A stretch of 64,000 nt of DNA from Achromobacter ruhlandii. Lineage in GTDB: Bacteria; Pseudomonadota; Gammaproteobacteria; Burkholderiales; Burkholderiaceae_B. Numbering within the stretch: position 1 is the stretch's first letter; the number at the start of each line of letters is the position of its first letter. Positions 33,497 through 44,874 of the stretch are shown in pieces. The stretch covers positions 62,001 to 126,000 of the forward strand of contig NZ_CADIJL010000002.1 in the NCBI RefSeq assembly GCF_902859695.1, in the 5' to 3' direction. The position numbers were made by a program, and so were the translations under genes. A model generated the notes under the pieces. It was not told where the DNA came from. It searched no databases and saw only the letters and a program-made list of their open reading frames with translations.

Positions 33497-35035
33497 ATGC
33501 CGAACAACGTGATCCTGGCCATCGACGCCGGCACCTCGGGGACGCGCGCGGCCCTGGTGTCGGGCGACGGCCACGTGTCGGGCCAGGAATACCTGGCCCT
33601 GCGGGTCGATACGCCGCGGCCCGGCGTGGTCGAACAGGATGCCGACGCGATTCTCGAAAGAACCCTGCAGGTGTGCCGCAAGGTGATCGCGCAGGCGCGC
33701 CGGGATGGCCAGGCCATCGTGGCGCTGGCGTTGGCCACGCAGCGCGCCACCGCCGTGCTGTGGGACACCGCCACGGGTCGCGCGCTGGTGCCGGCCATGG
33801 TGTGGCAGGACACGCGCTACGTCGACGAACTCGATCGCCTGGCGCCGGCCTGGAACCCGCGTTTGCTGGAGCAGGTGGGCCGCCCGGCCGGGGTGCGTTC
33901 GCCCTATCTCTGGGCGGCGCGCCACCTGCGCGATTCGCCCGCGGTGGGGCAGGCCTGGCGCGAGCGCCGGCTGGGGTTCGGCACCGTCGACACCTGGCTG
34001 CTGTGGCATCTGTCGGACCGCCGCGAGTGCGTGACGACGCCCACTAACGCCACCTCGGCCGGCGCCTATGTGCTGTCCGGGCACCGCTATTACCTGGACT
34101 GGATCGACGCGCTGGAATTTCCGCGCGAGTTGCTGCCGGCCTTGCGCCAGGAATCCGACGACTTCGGCCAGACCCGCGCGGACCTCCTGGGCCTGGCCGT
34201 GCCCATCCGGGCGTCGGCCGGCGATCAGCATGCGGGCGCGGTGGGGTTGGGCTGCCTGGATCGCGGGCAGGCGATGTGCGTGCATGGCACGGGCAGTTTC
34301 GTCGACCTGATCATCGGCCCCGAAACGCCCGTCAACAGCGGCCGCTTCGAAGGCTCGCTGACGATGACGGCGCGGCGTCAGGACCAGGTGTCGCACTTCG
34401 CGGTCGAGACCTTCGTCGCCACCACGGGCTCGGCCCTGAACTGGGTCTGCGACAAGCTGAAGTGGTTCAGGAACGCGCAGGAGATCAGCGAACTGGCGGC
34501 CACCGCGCAATCGGCGGGCGGCGTGACGTTCATCCCGGCCTTGACCGGGTTGCGCGTGCCGCGCATGGCAGCCGGCGCGCGCGCTTCGCTGACCGGCATT
34601 TCCATGGCCACCACGCAGGCCGAGGTGGCCTACGCGATCCTTGAAGGCATCGCCCATTCGGTCGCCAGCTGCATCGAGGCGGACGAGGAGGTTTCGGGCG
34701 TGCGGGTGTCGGAACTGGTGGTGGGCGGCGGGCTGTCCAGCAGCGATCCGTTGCTGCGCATCCAGGCCGACCTGCTCGGCATTCCGATCCGCCGCATGCG
34801 GGAGGCCGATCGCGCCAGCCTGCGCGGCGCCGCTTTCCTGGCGGGGGCGTCGGGCCTGCTGTGGCCATCGCTGCAGGCCGCGCGCCAGACCGCCGCCACC
34901 GATGCGGTATTCCAACCCACCCTGGCGGCCGAGGCCCGCGCCCGCCGCCGCGCATTGTGGCATTCGCGCGTCGAATCCGAACTGGCCCACGCGGGCCTGT
35001 ATTCCCAGGACAAGCAGGAGGCATTGCGGACATGA
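33497..35035 (+). CDS. FGGY-family carbohydrate kinase
   Basis: 512 residues. N-terminal phosphate loop AIDAGTSGTRAAL and VEQDADAI; middle ATSAGAYV and SAGDQHAGAVGLG; second ATPase half with VHGTGSF, and adenosine-binding VVGGGLSSSDPLL. It phosphorylates a sugar or polyol, plausibly glycerol-like given the next gene, but it is not close enough to GlpK to name. ATG 33497 has GGAG upstream; ATG 33479, overlapping the MFS stop, is the alternative. Confidence 0.87.
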   Translation: MPNNVILAIDAGTSGTRAALVSGDGHVSGQEYLALRVDTPRPGVVEQDADAILERTLQVCRKVIAQARRDGQAIVALALATQRATAVLWDTATGRALVPAMVWQDTRYVDELDRLAPAWNPRLLEQVGRPAGVRSPYLWAARHLRDSPAVGQAWRERRLGFGTVDTWLLWHLSDRRECVTTPTNATSAGAYVLSGHRYYLDWIDALEFPRELLPALRQESDDFGQTRADLLGLAVPIRASAGDQHAGAVGLGCLDRGQAMCVHGTGSFVDLIIGPETPVNSGRFEGSLTMTARRQDQVSHFAVETFVATTGSALNWVCDKLKWFRNAQEISELAATAQSAGGVTFIPALTGLRVPRMAAGARASLTGISMATTQAEVAYAILEGIAHSVASCIEADEEVSGVRVSELVVGGGLSSSDPLLRIQADLLGIPIRRMREADRASLRGAAFLAGASGLLWPSLQAARQTAATDAVFQPTLAAEARARRRALWHSRVESELAHAGLYSQDKQEALRT

Positions 35036-35076
35036 TCGGCTGGCCATCGAGAAAGCCCAGGAAGGAGAGGGCCGGC

Positions 35077-36711
35077 ATGACCCGCGGCGAACCGTTGCGG
35101 CTGGCTCGGCAGGAGCAGGCGGACCGGCTTGGCGACGAGCATTTCGACATGCTCATCGTCGGCGGCGGCATTACGGGCGCTTATGCCGCGCTGGACGCCA
35201 GCCTGCGCGGCTACCGCGTGGCGCTGGTCGAAAAGGATGACTTCGCGTCGGGCACGTCGTCCAAGTCATCCAAGATGGTGCATGGCGGCTTGCGTTACAT
35301 CGAACAGGGCAACCTGGGGCTGGTGCGCCATTCGCTGCACGAACGCCAGCGGCTGCGGCGCAACGCCCGCCACCTGGTGCAGCGCCTGCCGTTCCTGTTC
35401 CCGCTGCTGGAGCGCGACGGGGTCTTCGACAAGCGGCTGGCCAAGGCGTTCGAGAGCCTGCTCTGGACCTACGACGTTGCCGGCGGCTGGCGCGAAGGCA
35501 TCCTGCACCAGAAGCTGACCCCGGAGGAAGTGCTGTCGCATTGCCCCACCTTCAAGCAGGATGGGCTGCTGGGCGGCTTCCTGTATTTCGACGCGCGGGT
35601 CGACGATGCGCGCCTGACGCTGGCGGTGGCGCGCACCGCCGCGTTCCACGGCGCGGCGGTGCTGAACCATGCCAGGGCCATCGAGGTCACGCGCGACACC
35701 CATGGCAGGATCGACGGCGCCATCGTGCAGGCCGGGCAGGACGAGATCCGGGTGCGCGCCAGCGTAGTGATCATGGCTACCGGCGTGTGGCTGCGCGACT
35801 GGAACGGCAGCCGCAAGGGCGATCCGCAGGCCTTGCACATCCGCCCGGCCAAGGGCGTGCACGTGGCCGTGCCGTGGCTGAAGGTGCGCAACGACTGCAC
35901 GGTGACCATCCCGGTGCCGGGACGCAGCCGCCGCGCCACCATCACCCGCTGGGGCAACGTGTCCTACCTGGGCACCACCGACGAGGACTACGAGGGGGAC
36001 CTGGACGATGTCCATTGCACCCGCCGCGAGCTCGATTTCCTGCTGGAAGGGGCGCGTTCGGCGCTCAAGACCGACCTTTGCGCCGCGGACGTGGTGGGCA
36101 GCATCGCGGGCTGCCGGCCGCTGGTCGGGCCGCCGGGCGGCAAGACGCTGGAGATCAAGCGCAACCATGAAATCCGGGTCGCCGCGGATGGCCTGGTCAC
36201 CATCGTCGGCGGCAAGCTGACAACCTCGCGCCACATGGCCGAACAGACCATCGACGCCGCCCAGAAAGTGCTGGGGCGCAAGGCGCGCTGCGTCACGGCC
36301 CGCGCCTTCCTGCTGGGCGCGGCGGGCTACGACCCGCAGGCCATCGTGGCCTCGGGCGGCCTGTCCGCCCACCTGGGCGAGCGCTATGGCACCGAGGCGC
36401 GCTTCGTCAGCGACCTGATGCAGCAGGCGCCGGCCTTGGCGGCGCCGCTGGTGCCGGGGTTGCCGTACACCGAGGCCGAGGCGCTCTATGCCGTGCGCCA
36501 CGAACTGGCGGCCACGGTGGAAGACGTGCTCTCGCGTCGCATGCGGGCCCGGCTGATGGCGCGCGACGCCTCGGTCGCGGCCGCCGCGCGCGTGGGCCAG
36601 ATCCTGCAGGCCGAACTCGGCCTGTCCGACGCAGCGGTGGCGGAACAGGTGCGAGGCTACCGCGCCGCCATCGAACATGAAAAATCCGTACTCATGGGAG
36701 ACGACACGTGA
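35077..36711 (+). CDS. glpD: FAD-dependent glycerol-3-phosphate dehydrogenase-like protein
   Basis: 544 residues. Dinucleotide fold LIVGGGITGAYAALDASLRG at about residue 26, then EKDDFASGTSSKSSKMVHGG and LRYIEQGNLGLV, the GlpD signature regions. Later come GTTDEDYEGD and GGKLTTSRHMAEQTID. It would oxidise a glycerol-3-phosphate-like substrate to the ketone and pass electrons to quinone at the inner membrane. ATG 35077 has a strong AAGGAGAGG; ATG 35032 is a weaker alternative. Its stop overlaps the next GTG start. The substrate may be an analogue rather than G3P itself. Confidence 0.87.
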   Translation: MTRGEPLRLARQEQADRLGDEHFDMLIVGGGITGAYAALDASLRGYRVALVEKDDFASGTSSKSSKMVHGGLRYIEQGNLGLVRHSLHERQRLRRNARHLVQRLPFLFPLLERDGVFDKRLAKAFESLLWTYDVAGGWREGILHQKLTPEEVLSHCPTFKQDGLLGGFLYFDARVDDARLTLAVARTAAFHGAAVLNHARAIEVTRDTHGRIDGAIVQAGQDEIRVRASVVIMATGVWLRDWNGSRKGDPQALHIRPAKGVHVAVPWLKVRNDCTVTIPVPGRSRRATITRWGNVSYLGTTDEDYEGDLDDVHCTRRELDFLLEGARSALKTDLCAADVVGSIAGCRPLVGPPGGKTLEIKRNHEIRVAADGLVTIVGGKLTTSRHMAEQTIDAAQKVLGRKARCVTARAFLLGAAGYDPQAIVASGGLSAHLGERYGTEARFVSDLMQQAPALAAPLVPGLPYTEAEALYAVRHELAATVEDVLSRRMRARLMARDASVAAAARVGQILQAELGLSDAAVAEQVRGYRAAIEHEKSVLMGDDT

Positions 36712-38264
36712 TCAGTAAAGAAGCCATCAAGCGCGGCTACAACCGCGGCAACTATGTGGTCGGCGCGCATACCCCGCCCGCCTATGCGGCCGGGCTGGCG
36801 CGCACGGGCAGCGAGCCGGGCCTGCAGCGCGACCCGGTGTCCGTGCCGGCCGCGCAGGTCGAGGCGTTGCGGGCGGCCGCCGACGAGGTCCTGACCGCCA
36901 GCGCCGACGCCGTGGCCTGGACGCGCGATTGGTGGGCAGGGTCGATGATGACCGAGACCGCCGGCCGTCCCGCCACGCCGCACGCGGTGATCGTCAAGGT
37001 ATCGACGGTCGACCAGGTGCAGGCCGTGATGCGGATCGCGCATGCGGCCTCGCTTCCCGTCACCGTGTCGGCGGGCCGCAGCAACGTCACCGGCGCCGCG
37101 CTGCCGCTGCGCGGCGGCATCGTGCTGGATGTCTGCCAGTTGAACCGGTTCGTCGGCATCGACCGCGAGAGCCAGATCGTCGAGGTCGAGGCCGGCATGT
37201 TCGGGGATGTGTTCGAGCAGACCCTCCAGCGCGACCACGGCCTGACCATGGGGCACTGGCCGTCCTCTTTCGGCATCAGCACAGTCGGCGGATGGGTGGC
37301 ATGCCGGGGCGCGGGGCAACTGTCCACCCGCTACGGCAAGATCGAGGACATGGTGTTCGGCATGGATGTGGTGCTGGCCGACGGCAGCCTGATCACGGTG
37401 GGCGGGTACTCCCGCGCGGCGGTCGGGCCGGATCTGCTGCAATTGTTCATCGGCTCCGAGGGCACGCTGGGCGTGGTGGTGCGGGTGCGGCTGAAGCTGC
37501 ACCGGCTGCCTGATTACGGCCGCGCCATCGCCTACGGCTTCGAGACCTTCGCCGCCGGCCTGCAGGCCTGCCGCCAGATCATGCAGCGCGGCGCCAATCC
37601 CGCCGCGTTGCGGTTGTACGACGCGCTCGAAAGCGGTGTGCAGTTCGGCCAGCCCGACCTGAACGTGCTGCTGGTGGCCGATGAAGGCCCGCGGCCGATG
37701 GTCGACGCGGTCATGGATATCAGCGACGAGGTCTGCCGTGAGTCGGGCGTGGCGCTGGATGGCGAGGCGGTGTTCGAGCGCTGGCTGGATACCCGCTACC
37801 TGACTGGCAAGAGCGCCGAGGGCTTCAAGCGCAGTCCAGGCTTCGTGGCCGACACGCTGGAGATGGCGGGGCGCTGGAGCGACCTGCCGGCCATCTATGA
37901 CGAAGTGGTGGCCGCCGTCAATGCCGTGCCCGGCACCCTGGCCGGTTCGGCGCACCAGTCGCATGCCTACGTCGACGGCGCCTGCCTGTATTTCTCGTTG
38001 CGCGGCGAGGTCGCGGTCGAAGACCGGGCGCAATGGTATCGGCGCGCGTGGGATGCGGCCAACGCGGTGTTGATCAAATACAATGCCGCGCTCAGCCACC
38101 ACCATGGCGTGGGCCTGTTGCGCTCGCCGTACATGCGCGAATCGCTCGGGCCGGCTTTCGCGGTGCTGCTCGCCGTCAAGCAGGCGCTGGATCCGGGCAA
38201 CCTCCTGAACCCCGGCAAGCTCGGCCTGACGGACGAAGGCCTCTACGATCAAGGCAGGCGATAA
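36708..38264 (+). CDS. FAD-binding oxidase, alkyl-DHAP-synthase-like
   Basis: 518 residues of the VAO/PCMH flavoprotein type. FAD site VTVSAGRSNVTGAALPLRGG and the segment PSSFGISTVGGWVACRGAGQ followed by LSTRYGKIEDMV closely follow alkylglycerone-phosphate synthase. The HHHGVG motif in ALSHHHGVGLLR, catalytic in AGPS, is present near residue 465. Its job in a catabolic-looking operon is unknown: it might handle an ether-glycerol phosphate or oxidise a hydroxy acid. GTG start overlaps the upstream stop. Confidence 0.82.
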   Translation: MISKEAIKRGYNRGNYVVGAHTPPAYAAGLARTGSEPGLQRDPVSVPAAQVEALRAAADEVLTASADAVAWTRDWWAGSMMTETAGRPATPHAVIVKVSTVDQVQAVMRIAHAASLPVTVSAGRSNVTGAALPLRGGIVLDVCQLNRFVGIDRESQIVEVEAGMFGDVFEQTLQRDHGLTMGHWPSSFGISTVGGWVACRGAGQLSTRYGKIEDMVFGMDVVLADGSLITVGGYSRAAVGPDLLQLFIGSEGTLGVVVRVRLKLHRLPDYGRAIAYGFETFAAGLQACRQIMQRGANPAALRLYDALESGVQFGQPDLNVLLVADEGPRPMVDAVMDISDEVCRESGVALDGEAVFERWLDTRYLTGKSAEGFKRSPGFVADTLEMAGRWSDLPAIYDEVVAAVNAVPGTLAGSAHQSHAYVDGACLYFSLRGEVAVEDRAQWYRRAWDAANAVLIKYNAALSHHHGVGLLRSPYMRESLGPAFAVLLAVKQALDPGNLLNPGKLGLTDEGLYDQGRR

Positions 38265-38265
38265 C

Positions 38266-38847
38266 ATGGACAGGTCACTCGGGGCATGCCTGGCGCGGCA
38301 TCCGGTCATTGCCACGCTCTACGGGCCGGAGCAGGTCAATGCCTTCGTTGGCAGCGTGGCCGAGATCGGCATTGTCGCCAACGTCGAGCTGCGCCGGCTC
38401 GCGCCGGTGATCGCCGCCCTGAACCGGGCGGGCAAATACCTCATCGTCAATATCGACAGCTGCGAAGGCCTGTCGCAGGACAAGGGCGGCGTCGAATATC
38501 TGGCGGACATCGGCGTGGCGAGCCTGGTGTCGACCCGCGTCGCCACCATCCAGCGCGCCAATCGCGCCGGCATGGTGACGATGCAGAAGGTGTTCGTGAC
38601 CGACCGTTCCACCTGGCCGCGCAGCGTCAAGGCGCTGGAGCAGAGCGATCCCAACCTGGTGCAGATCATGCCGGCGCCGATGCTGGCCCACATGGCGCCG
38701 TCGGACCTGAAGGCCTTGCCGCCGATCGTGGCGTCCGGTTTCGTTTGCAACCAGGCGGACGTGGCGGCTGCCTTGCGCCACGGCGCGGTGGCGGTGTCGA
38801 CCAGCGATGCGGGATTGTGGAGCGTGGACGCCAAAACGCTGCGATGA
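38266..38847 (+). CDS. glpP: Glycerol-3-phosphate-responsive antiterminator (GlpP family)
   Basis: 193 residues, TIM-barrel-like RNA-binding regulator. Family landmarks: [70 protein letters not shown] and the late [12 protein letters not shown]. In Bacillus, GlpP binds G3P and the glpD leader RNA to prevent termination. Here it is the last gene of the operon, starting 1 bp after the flavoprotein stop, and the operon leader has a terminator-like palindrome. Confidence 0.88.
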   Translation: MDRSLGACLARHPVIATLYGPEQVNAFVGSVAEIGIVANVELRRLAPVIAALNRAGKYLIVNIDSCEGLSQDKGGVEYLADIGVASLVSTRVATIQRANRAGMVTMQKVFVTDRSTWPRSVKALEQSDPNLVQIMPAPMLAHMAPSDLKALPPIVASGFVCNQADVAAALRHGAVAVSTSDAGLWSVDAKTLR

Positions 38848-38989
38848 GCGGGCTTGCGCGATGCCGGGCGGCCCGCTGGCCGGCCGGCATCGTCAAGCAA
38901 CGTCAAGAATCGCGCGGAATTTGCATTGCTTTGAAGTCGTAACGCCGGCCCCGCGCTACCTTCGCGTTTTCAATCGCGGAGGGCGAAAC

Positions 38990-39700
38990 ATGTACCCACT
39001 ATCCAAGCGCTGCGGCGCGGAATTCTTCGGCACCTTCTGGCTGGTGCTGGGCGGCTGCGGCGCGGCGGTGCTGGCGGCGGGATTTCCGCAGCTGGGCATC
39101 GGCTTTGCCGGTGTCGCGCTGGCGTTCGGCCTGACCGTGCTGACCATGGCGTTCGCCGTCGGTCACATTTCGGGCGGACACTTCAATCCCGCGGTCACGG
39201 TCGGGCTGGTGGCCGGCGGCCGCTTCCCGGCCCGCGAAATCCTGCCCTACGTGGTGGCGCAGGTGCTGGGCGCCATCGCCGCGGCCGGGGTGCTGGCGGT
39301 GATCGCCAATGGCCAGCAGGGATTCGATCTGCAGGCCAGCCGCTTCGCCGCCAACGGCTTTGATGCCTATTCGCCGGGCAAGTATTCGATGGCGGCCGCC
39401 CTGGTCACCGAAGTCGTGATGACGGCGGGCTTCCTGTTCGTGATCCTGGGCGCGACCTCCAAGCGCGCGCCGGCCGGTTTCGCGGCCATCCCGATCGGCC
39501 TGGCGCTCACGCTGATCCACCTGGTCAGCATTCCGGTCACCAATACCTCGGTGAATCCGGCTCGCTCCACCGGCCCCGCGCTGTTCGTGGGAGGCTGGGC
39601 GCTGGAGCAACTGTGGCTGTTCTGGGTGGCGCCGATCGTGGGCGCGATCATCGGCGCGCTGGCCTACCGGCTGGTGAGCGAGCGAGGCCCGCAGGCATAA
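38990..39700 (+). CDS. aqpZ: Aquaporin Z-type water channel
   Basis: 236 residues, six membrane spans and two NPA half-helices: [10 protein letters not shown] and [10 protein letters not shown]. The Arg after the second NPA and the following [22 protein letters not shown] match AqpZ rather than glycerol facilitators. Ribosome-binding site ggagggcgaaac before the ATG. It lies 142 bp after the GlpP gene on the same strand, so it may or may not belong to that transcript; no promoter is evident in the gap. Confidence 0.93.
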   Translation: MYPLSKRCGAEFFGTFWLVLGGCGAAVLAAGFPQLGIGFAGVALAFGLTVLTMAFAVGHISGGHFNPAVTVGLVAGGRFPAREILPYVVAQVLGAIAAAGVLAVIANGQQGFDLQASRFAANGFDAYSPGKYSMAAALVTEVVMTAGFLFVILGATSKRAPAGFAAIPIGLALTLIHLVSIPVTNTSVNPARSTGPALFVGGWALEQLWLFWVAPIVGAIIGALAYRLVSERGPQA

Positions 39701-39733
39701 GGTCGGGATGCCGCGTTCGCGGGGCCTGCGCGA

Positions 39734-40951
39734 TCAATCCACGGCGCGCAGCCGCGCCAACTGCGCATCATCGGGAAAGCCCCGCGTGCGGTAGCGCACC
39801 GGATACCGGTCTTCGGGTTCGAGCAGCGGCACCAGTTCGGCCGCCGCCTGCTCCCAGCTCACCACCCGGACTTCGCCAAGATCATCGGCGGCCTCGGGCC
39901 GCACCAGCGCCAGGCGATCCACCTTGGGCAGCGAAGTGTCCACGCCCCGCGTCCAGGTGGCCAGCGAGAATGACGCGGCCACGTCGTCGTTCTGGGTAAA
40001 CAGGTTGTAGGTGGCCACGAACACGTCGATGCCCCGCTCTTCGTACAGTCGGTCCAGGGCCTCTTTCTGTGCGTCGTAATCGCCCTGGGCCAGAACCCGC
40101 GCCAGGTGCGCCTGCAGGCGCATGAGGGGTTCCCCTCGAGGCTGGTAGCGTTCGACGCCGGCCTCGCCGTAGCGGTACATGCAGGCGGAGACGGGGCGGC
40201 CGTGCTCCACCACTTGCAGGCAGAGTTCCATCATCTTCAGCAAGCCATCCTCGTCGCTGTCGCCGCTGACCAGCAGCAAGTCGCGGGTGGGCATCATGAA
40301 TATCGGGCGGCCGCGCGCCGGGATGCGCTCCAGCATGTCGGGCAGCAGCGCGCGGCTGATGTCGTAGCCATCTTCCCACCCACCGCCATACACGCCCGGC
40401 GCCACTTCCACGAAGTGGTCGACCGACTCGCGCAGATTGTCGATGGCGATGGCCAGGGCCTCGTCGAACGACACGCCCCATTCCTCATCGGGCCCGTTGG
40501 TGAGCGTGGCGATGGACTCCGGGTGATCCAGCGCCAGCAGCACCACGCAATCGTCGCCGAAGGGGCGCAGCGCCGGGTGGAAATCGTCGTCGTTGCCATC
40601 GCTGCGCAGGTGGTGCATGCGCACCGCTTCGAGGATGGCGCGGCCGCGGATCACCGGACGCAGCAACGGGCGGGCCTCGGCCAGCGAGGCCGGGCGGGTC
40701 TGGCTGCTGGTCAGCAGGGTGGAGACATAGCCCTGCAAGGCGCCCTGGCGTTGCCCGCCGGGGGCGTCGCAATAGGCTTGGTACGCGTTGTGCAGATTGA
40801 AATACGAGCCTTCGCCGTGCACCAGGCGGAACTCATCGGCCTTGTAATCCAGGTCGCCGGTAAAGCCCCGTTGCCGCACGGCGGCGATGAACAGCGCGGC
40901 GAACTGGTCTTGCGTGGGCTTGCGCCGGAACAGCGAGTCGAGGAATCCCAT
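39734..40951 (-). CDS. Conserved protein of unknown function (possibly DUF1444-like)
   Basis: 405 residues, soluble and acidic, no signal peptide or membrane segment. The opening (MGFLDSLFRRKPTQDQFAAL) and FNLHNAYQAYCDAP faintly recall DUF1444 proteins, but I am not sure. Other clear blocks are FMMPTRDLLLVSGDSDEDGL and a C-terminal end SWEQAAAELVPLLEPEDRYP. Convergent with aqpZ, 33 bp apart, and followed upstream by the HD-domain gene on the same strand. Confidence 0.65.
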   Translation of the reverse strand: MGFLDSLFRRKPTQDQFAALFIAAVRQRGFTGDLDYKADEFRLVHGEGSYFNLHNAYQAYCDAPGGQRQGALQGYVSTLLTSSQTRPASLAEARPLLRPVIRGRAILEAVRMHHLRSDGNDDDFHPALRPFGDDCVVLLALDHPESIATLTNGPDEEWGVSFDEALAIAIDNLRESVDHFVEVAPGVYGGGWEDGYDISRALLPDMLERIPARGRPIFMMPTRDLLLVSGDSDEDGLLKMMELCLQVVEHGRPVSACMYRYGEAGVERYQPRGEPLMRLQAHLARVLAQGDYDAQKEALDRLYEERGIDVFVATYNLFTQNDDVAASFSLATWTRGVDTSLPKVDRLALVRPEAADDLGEVRVVSWEQAAAELVPLLEPEDRYPVRYRTRGFPDDAQLARLRAVD

Positions 40952-40995
40952 GCTTGTCTCACGAGGAGGGGCCGGCGCCGGACAACCCGCCGTCG

Positions 40996-43050
<2,055 letters not shown>

Positions 43051-43116
43051 CGGCTGTCATCGCGGATCCGCGAAGTTGTTATACGATCCGGGCCACCAAG
43101 TCTGAGGGGAGCCCGG

Positions 43117-43425
43117 ATGTCGTTTTACGCGATCGTCGCCGTTCGTAAAGATGCCGTCAGCGGCCATATCGCCTACGTGCGGTGGGGCCTGGCCGAGCGC
43201 GGCGTCCCCGGCTGGGTCAGCGAGCCCGTGACCGCGGCCGCGTCCGAAGTGATCGAGGCGATCAGGGCGGGCGCCGATGTCGAGACCCTGATCAGCGTGG
43301 ATGGCGTGTCGGTGGCGTCGCGCGCGGTGCGCGTGCTGACCGACGACGACGGGCGTGAACACCTGGCTTCCGTGCCGGTCCCCAGTTCCACCCTGCACAC
43401 CGTGTTCGACCTGCCGGAATTCTGA
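43117..43425 (+). CDS. Hypothetical protein
   Basis: 102 residues, soluble, acidic. Opening FYAIVAVRKDAVSGHIAYVR and middle VIEAIRAGADVETLISVDGV suggest a small alpha/beta protein; no family recognised. Strong ribosome-binding site (gaggggagcccggATG). Lies 66 bp after kdsA. Confidence 0.65.
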   Translation: MSFYAIVAVRKDAVSGHIAYVRWGLAERGVPGWVSEPVTAAASEVIEAIRAGADVETLISVDGVSVASRAVRVLTDDDGREHLASVPVPSSTLHTVFDLPEF

Positions 43426-43563
43426 CCGGCCCCCCTGGTAATTTTTCCACGGTGCTGGCGTCATCTGCCCGGTGCGGTCGGCCGGGCATGGCGCTTGCTG
43501 CCGCCTGCCGGGTGATATCGCCGGGTTCCTTGCGGCCGCGGCGAGGCTTCTGGGGGAAACAGC

Positions 43564-43824
43564 ATGATGGACCATAGTGAGATGATGGCCCGCATGATCA
43601 GTAAACCCGTCGCGCCTGGCAAACCTGAAGGTTGGGATGGCATCCTGTCCGCCTACGCGGACTGCCTGATGAGGGTGCAGGGTAAGCTGACCGAGGAGGA
43701 CATGCGGCGCTTCCTGGATATCGGCGCCCAGGTATTCAGGACATGTTGCCAGGAAGAGGCGCGGCAACGCTGGACCGCCGAGCAATTGGCGGCGTATCAC
43801 CGCAAGCCGCCCATCCGCCTGTAA
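43564..43824 (+). CDS. Hypothetical small protein
   Basis: 86 residues, Met-rich N-terminus (MMDHSEMMARMISK) and a helical charged rest including TEEDMRRFLDIGAQVFRTCC. Ribosome-binding site gggggaaacagc before ATG. No family recognised. Confidence 0.55.
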   Translation: MMDHSEMMARMISKPVAPGKPEGWDGILSAYADCLMRVQGKLTEEDMRRFLDIGAQVFRTCCQEEARQRWTAEQLAAYHRKPPIRL

Positions 43825-43849
43825 ATAAAAGGCGCAGGCGGTGGCCGCC

Positions 43850-44155
43850 TCAAAGGCACTGGCGCAGGGCGAACTTGCGCCCAAAGGCGCGGATTTCGTC
43901 GCCGTCGACCGAAGCGGCGACGTCCCAGTGGTCACCGCGCGTGACCAGCATCGATTGCGACGACAGCGCATGGCGCAGGGCGAACAGCCAGAAAGCGGCC
44001 TCGGAGCCCACCGGAGCCAGGTCGTGGGGCCCGATCCGCAACCGCGCCGGCCGGGGGGTGGCGCCCAACGACCAACGCAGCGCGATCGCCAGGAAGGCGA
44101 AGCGCGCCGATACCGACGAGGGCTGCACGCAGAGCACGCGGATCTTGGGTTTCAT
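43850..44155 (-). CDS. Hypothetical protein
   Basis: 101 residues, no signal peptide; Arg-rich with FWLFALRHALSSQSMLVTRG and DEIRAFGRKFAL. GGAGG upstream of the ATG supports translation. Convergent with the preceding small gene, 25 bp apart. Confidence 0.55.
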   Translation of the reverse strand: MKPKIRVLCVQPSSVSARFAFLAIALRWSLGATPRPARLRIGPHDLAPVGSEAAFWLFALRHALSSQSMLVTRGDHWDVAASVDGDEIRAFGRKFALRQCL

Positions 44156-44256
44156 GGTCGTATGGCCTCCACGGGGGTGACCCAGCGTAGCAAAGAAGGT
44201 TGCAATCTTCCATACCGCGTCTGGCGGATGCCGCGCCTGGCGGGCGCGGTCGCGGG

Positions 44257-44742
44257 TCAGTCCGCCTGGAGCCGGGTGAAAATGTTGGTCACGATCAGTT
44301 GGTCCGGGCGCCTGGCATCCGGCGCCGGCGACGGCATTAATTTGTCGATTTCCTTGCGATCCTGGACGCGAGTGAGGGTCAGGTGGTCGCCCTGGATCTT
44401 CACGTAGCGGATGGACGCCACGCCGATTTCGTATCGGGTGGTGGACTGCTCCAGCGTCTGTTCGATGCGCTTGGCGTCAAGCCAGCGATAGGTGCCGCTG
44501 GATACCGCATCCGGCCCTTGCATCGACCAGGTGCCGTCGCTGCGGAATTCGGCCACGCCCGCGCCGCCCGAGGGCTGCGGCGGCAGCGCCTGGCCGTCGA
44601 CCGTGCGCAGCATGGTCTGGTGCCGCCACTTGCCCACCAAGGCCTGCGCGATCTCCGGCGCCGGCGGTTGGGCGGACGCGACGGCCGACAGCGCGGCCGA
44701 GCCAAGCAGGGCGGCCAGGAGGGAATGGCGCAGGAGCTTCAT
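44257..44742 (-). CDS. Secreted protein, lipocalin-like, unknown function
   Basis: 161 residues with signal peptide (LLAALLGSAALSAVASAQ). The mature part begins PPAPEIAQALVGKWRHQTM and carries beta-strand patterns (GTWSMQG, GTYRWLDAKRIEQTL, IRYVKIQGDHLTLTR) that resemble small lipocalin-like beta-barrel proteins. Function unknown. ATG 44742 is preferred; a TTG 12 bp upstream is the alternative. Confidence 0.68.
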   Translation of the reverse strand: MKLLRHSLLAALLGSAALSAVASAQPPAPEIAQALVGKWRHQTMLRTVDGQALPPQPSGGAGVAEFRSDGTWSMQGPDAVSSGTYRWLDAKRIEQTLEQSTTRYEIGVASIRYVKIQGDHLTLTRVQDRKEIDKLMPSPAPDARRPDQLIVTNIFTRLQAD

Positions 44743-44874
44743 GTTGCGGGGCAAGAAATCCAGTTTGCGGGAGAGGGCGTGGCGGGCCGCCAGAGGCGGG
44801 GGCCGGGCGCGTTGTGCTGCATTATGCGCGACGGCGGCGTTTGCGGCGAGGGCTGTCTCGCGCCCGGACGGGGA

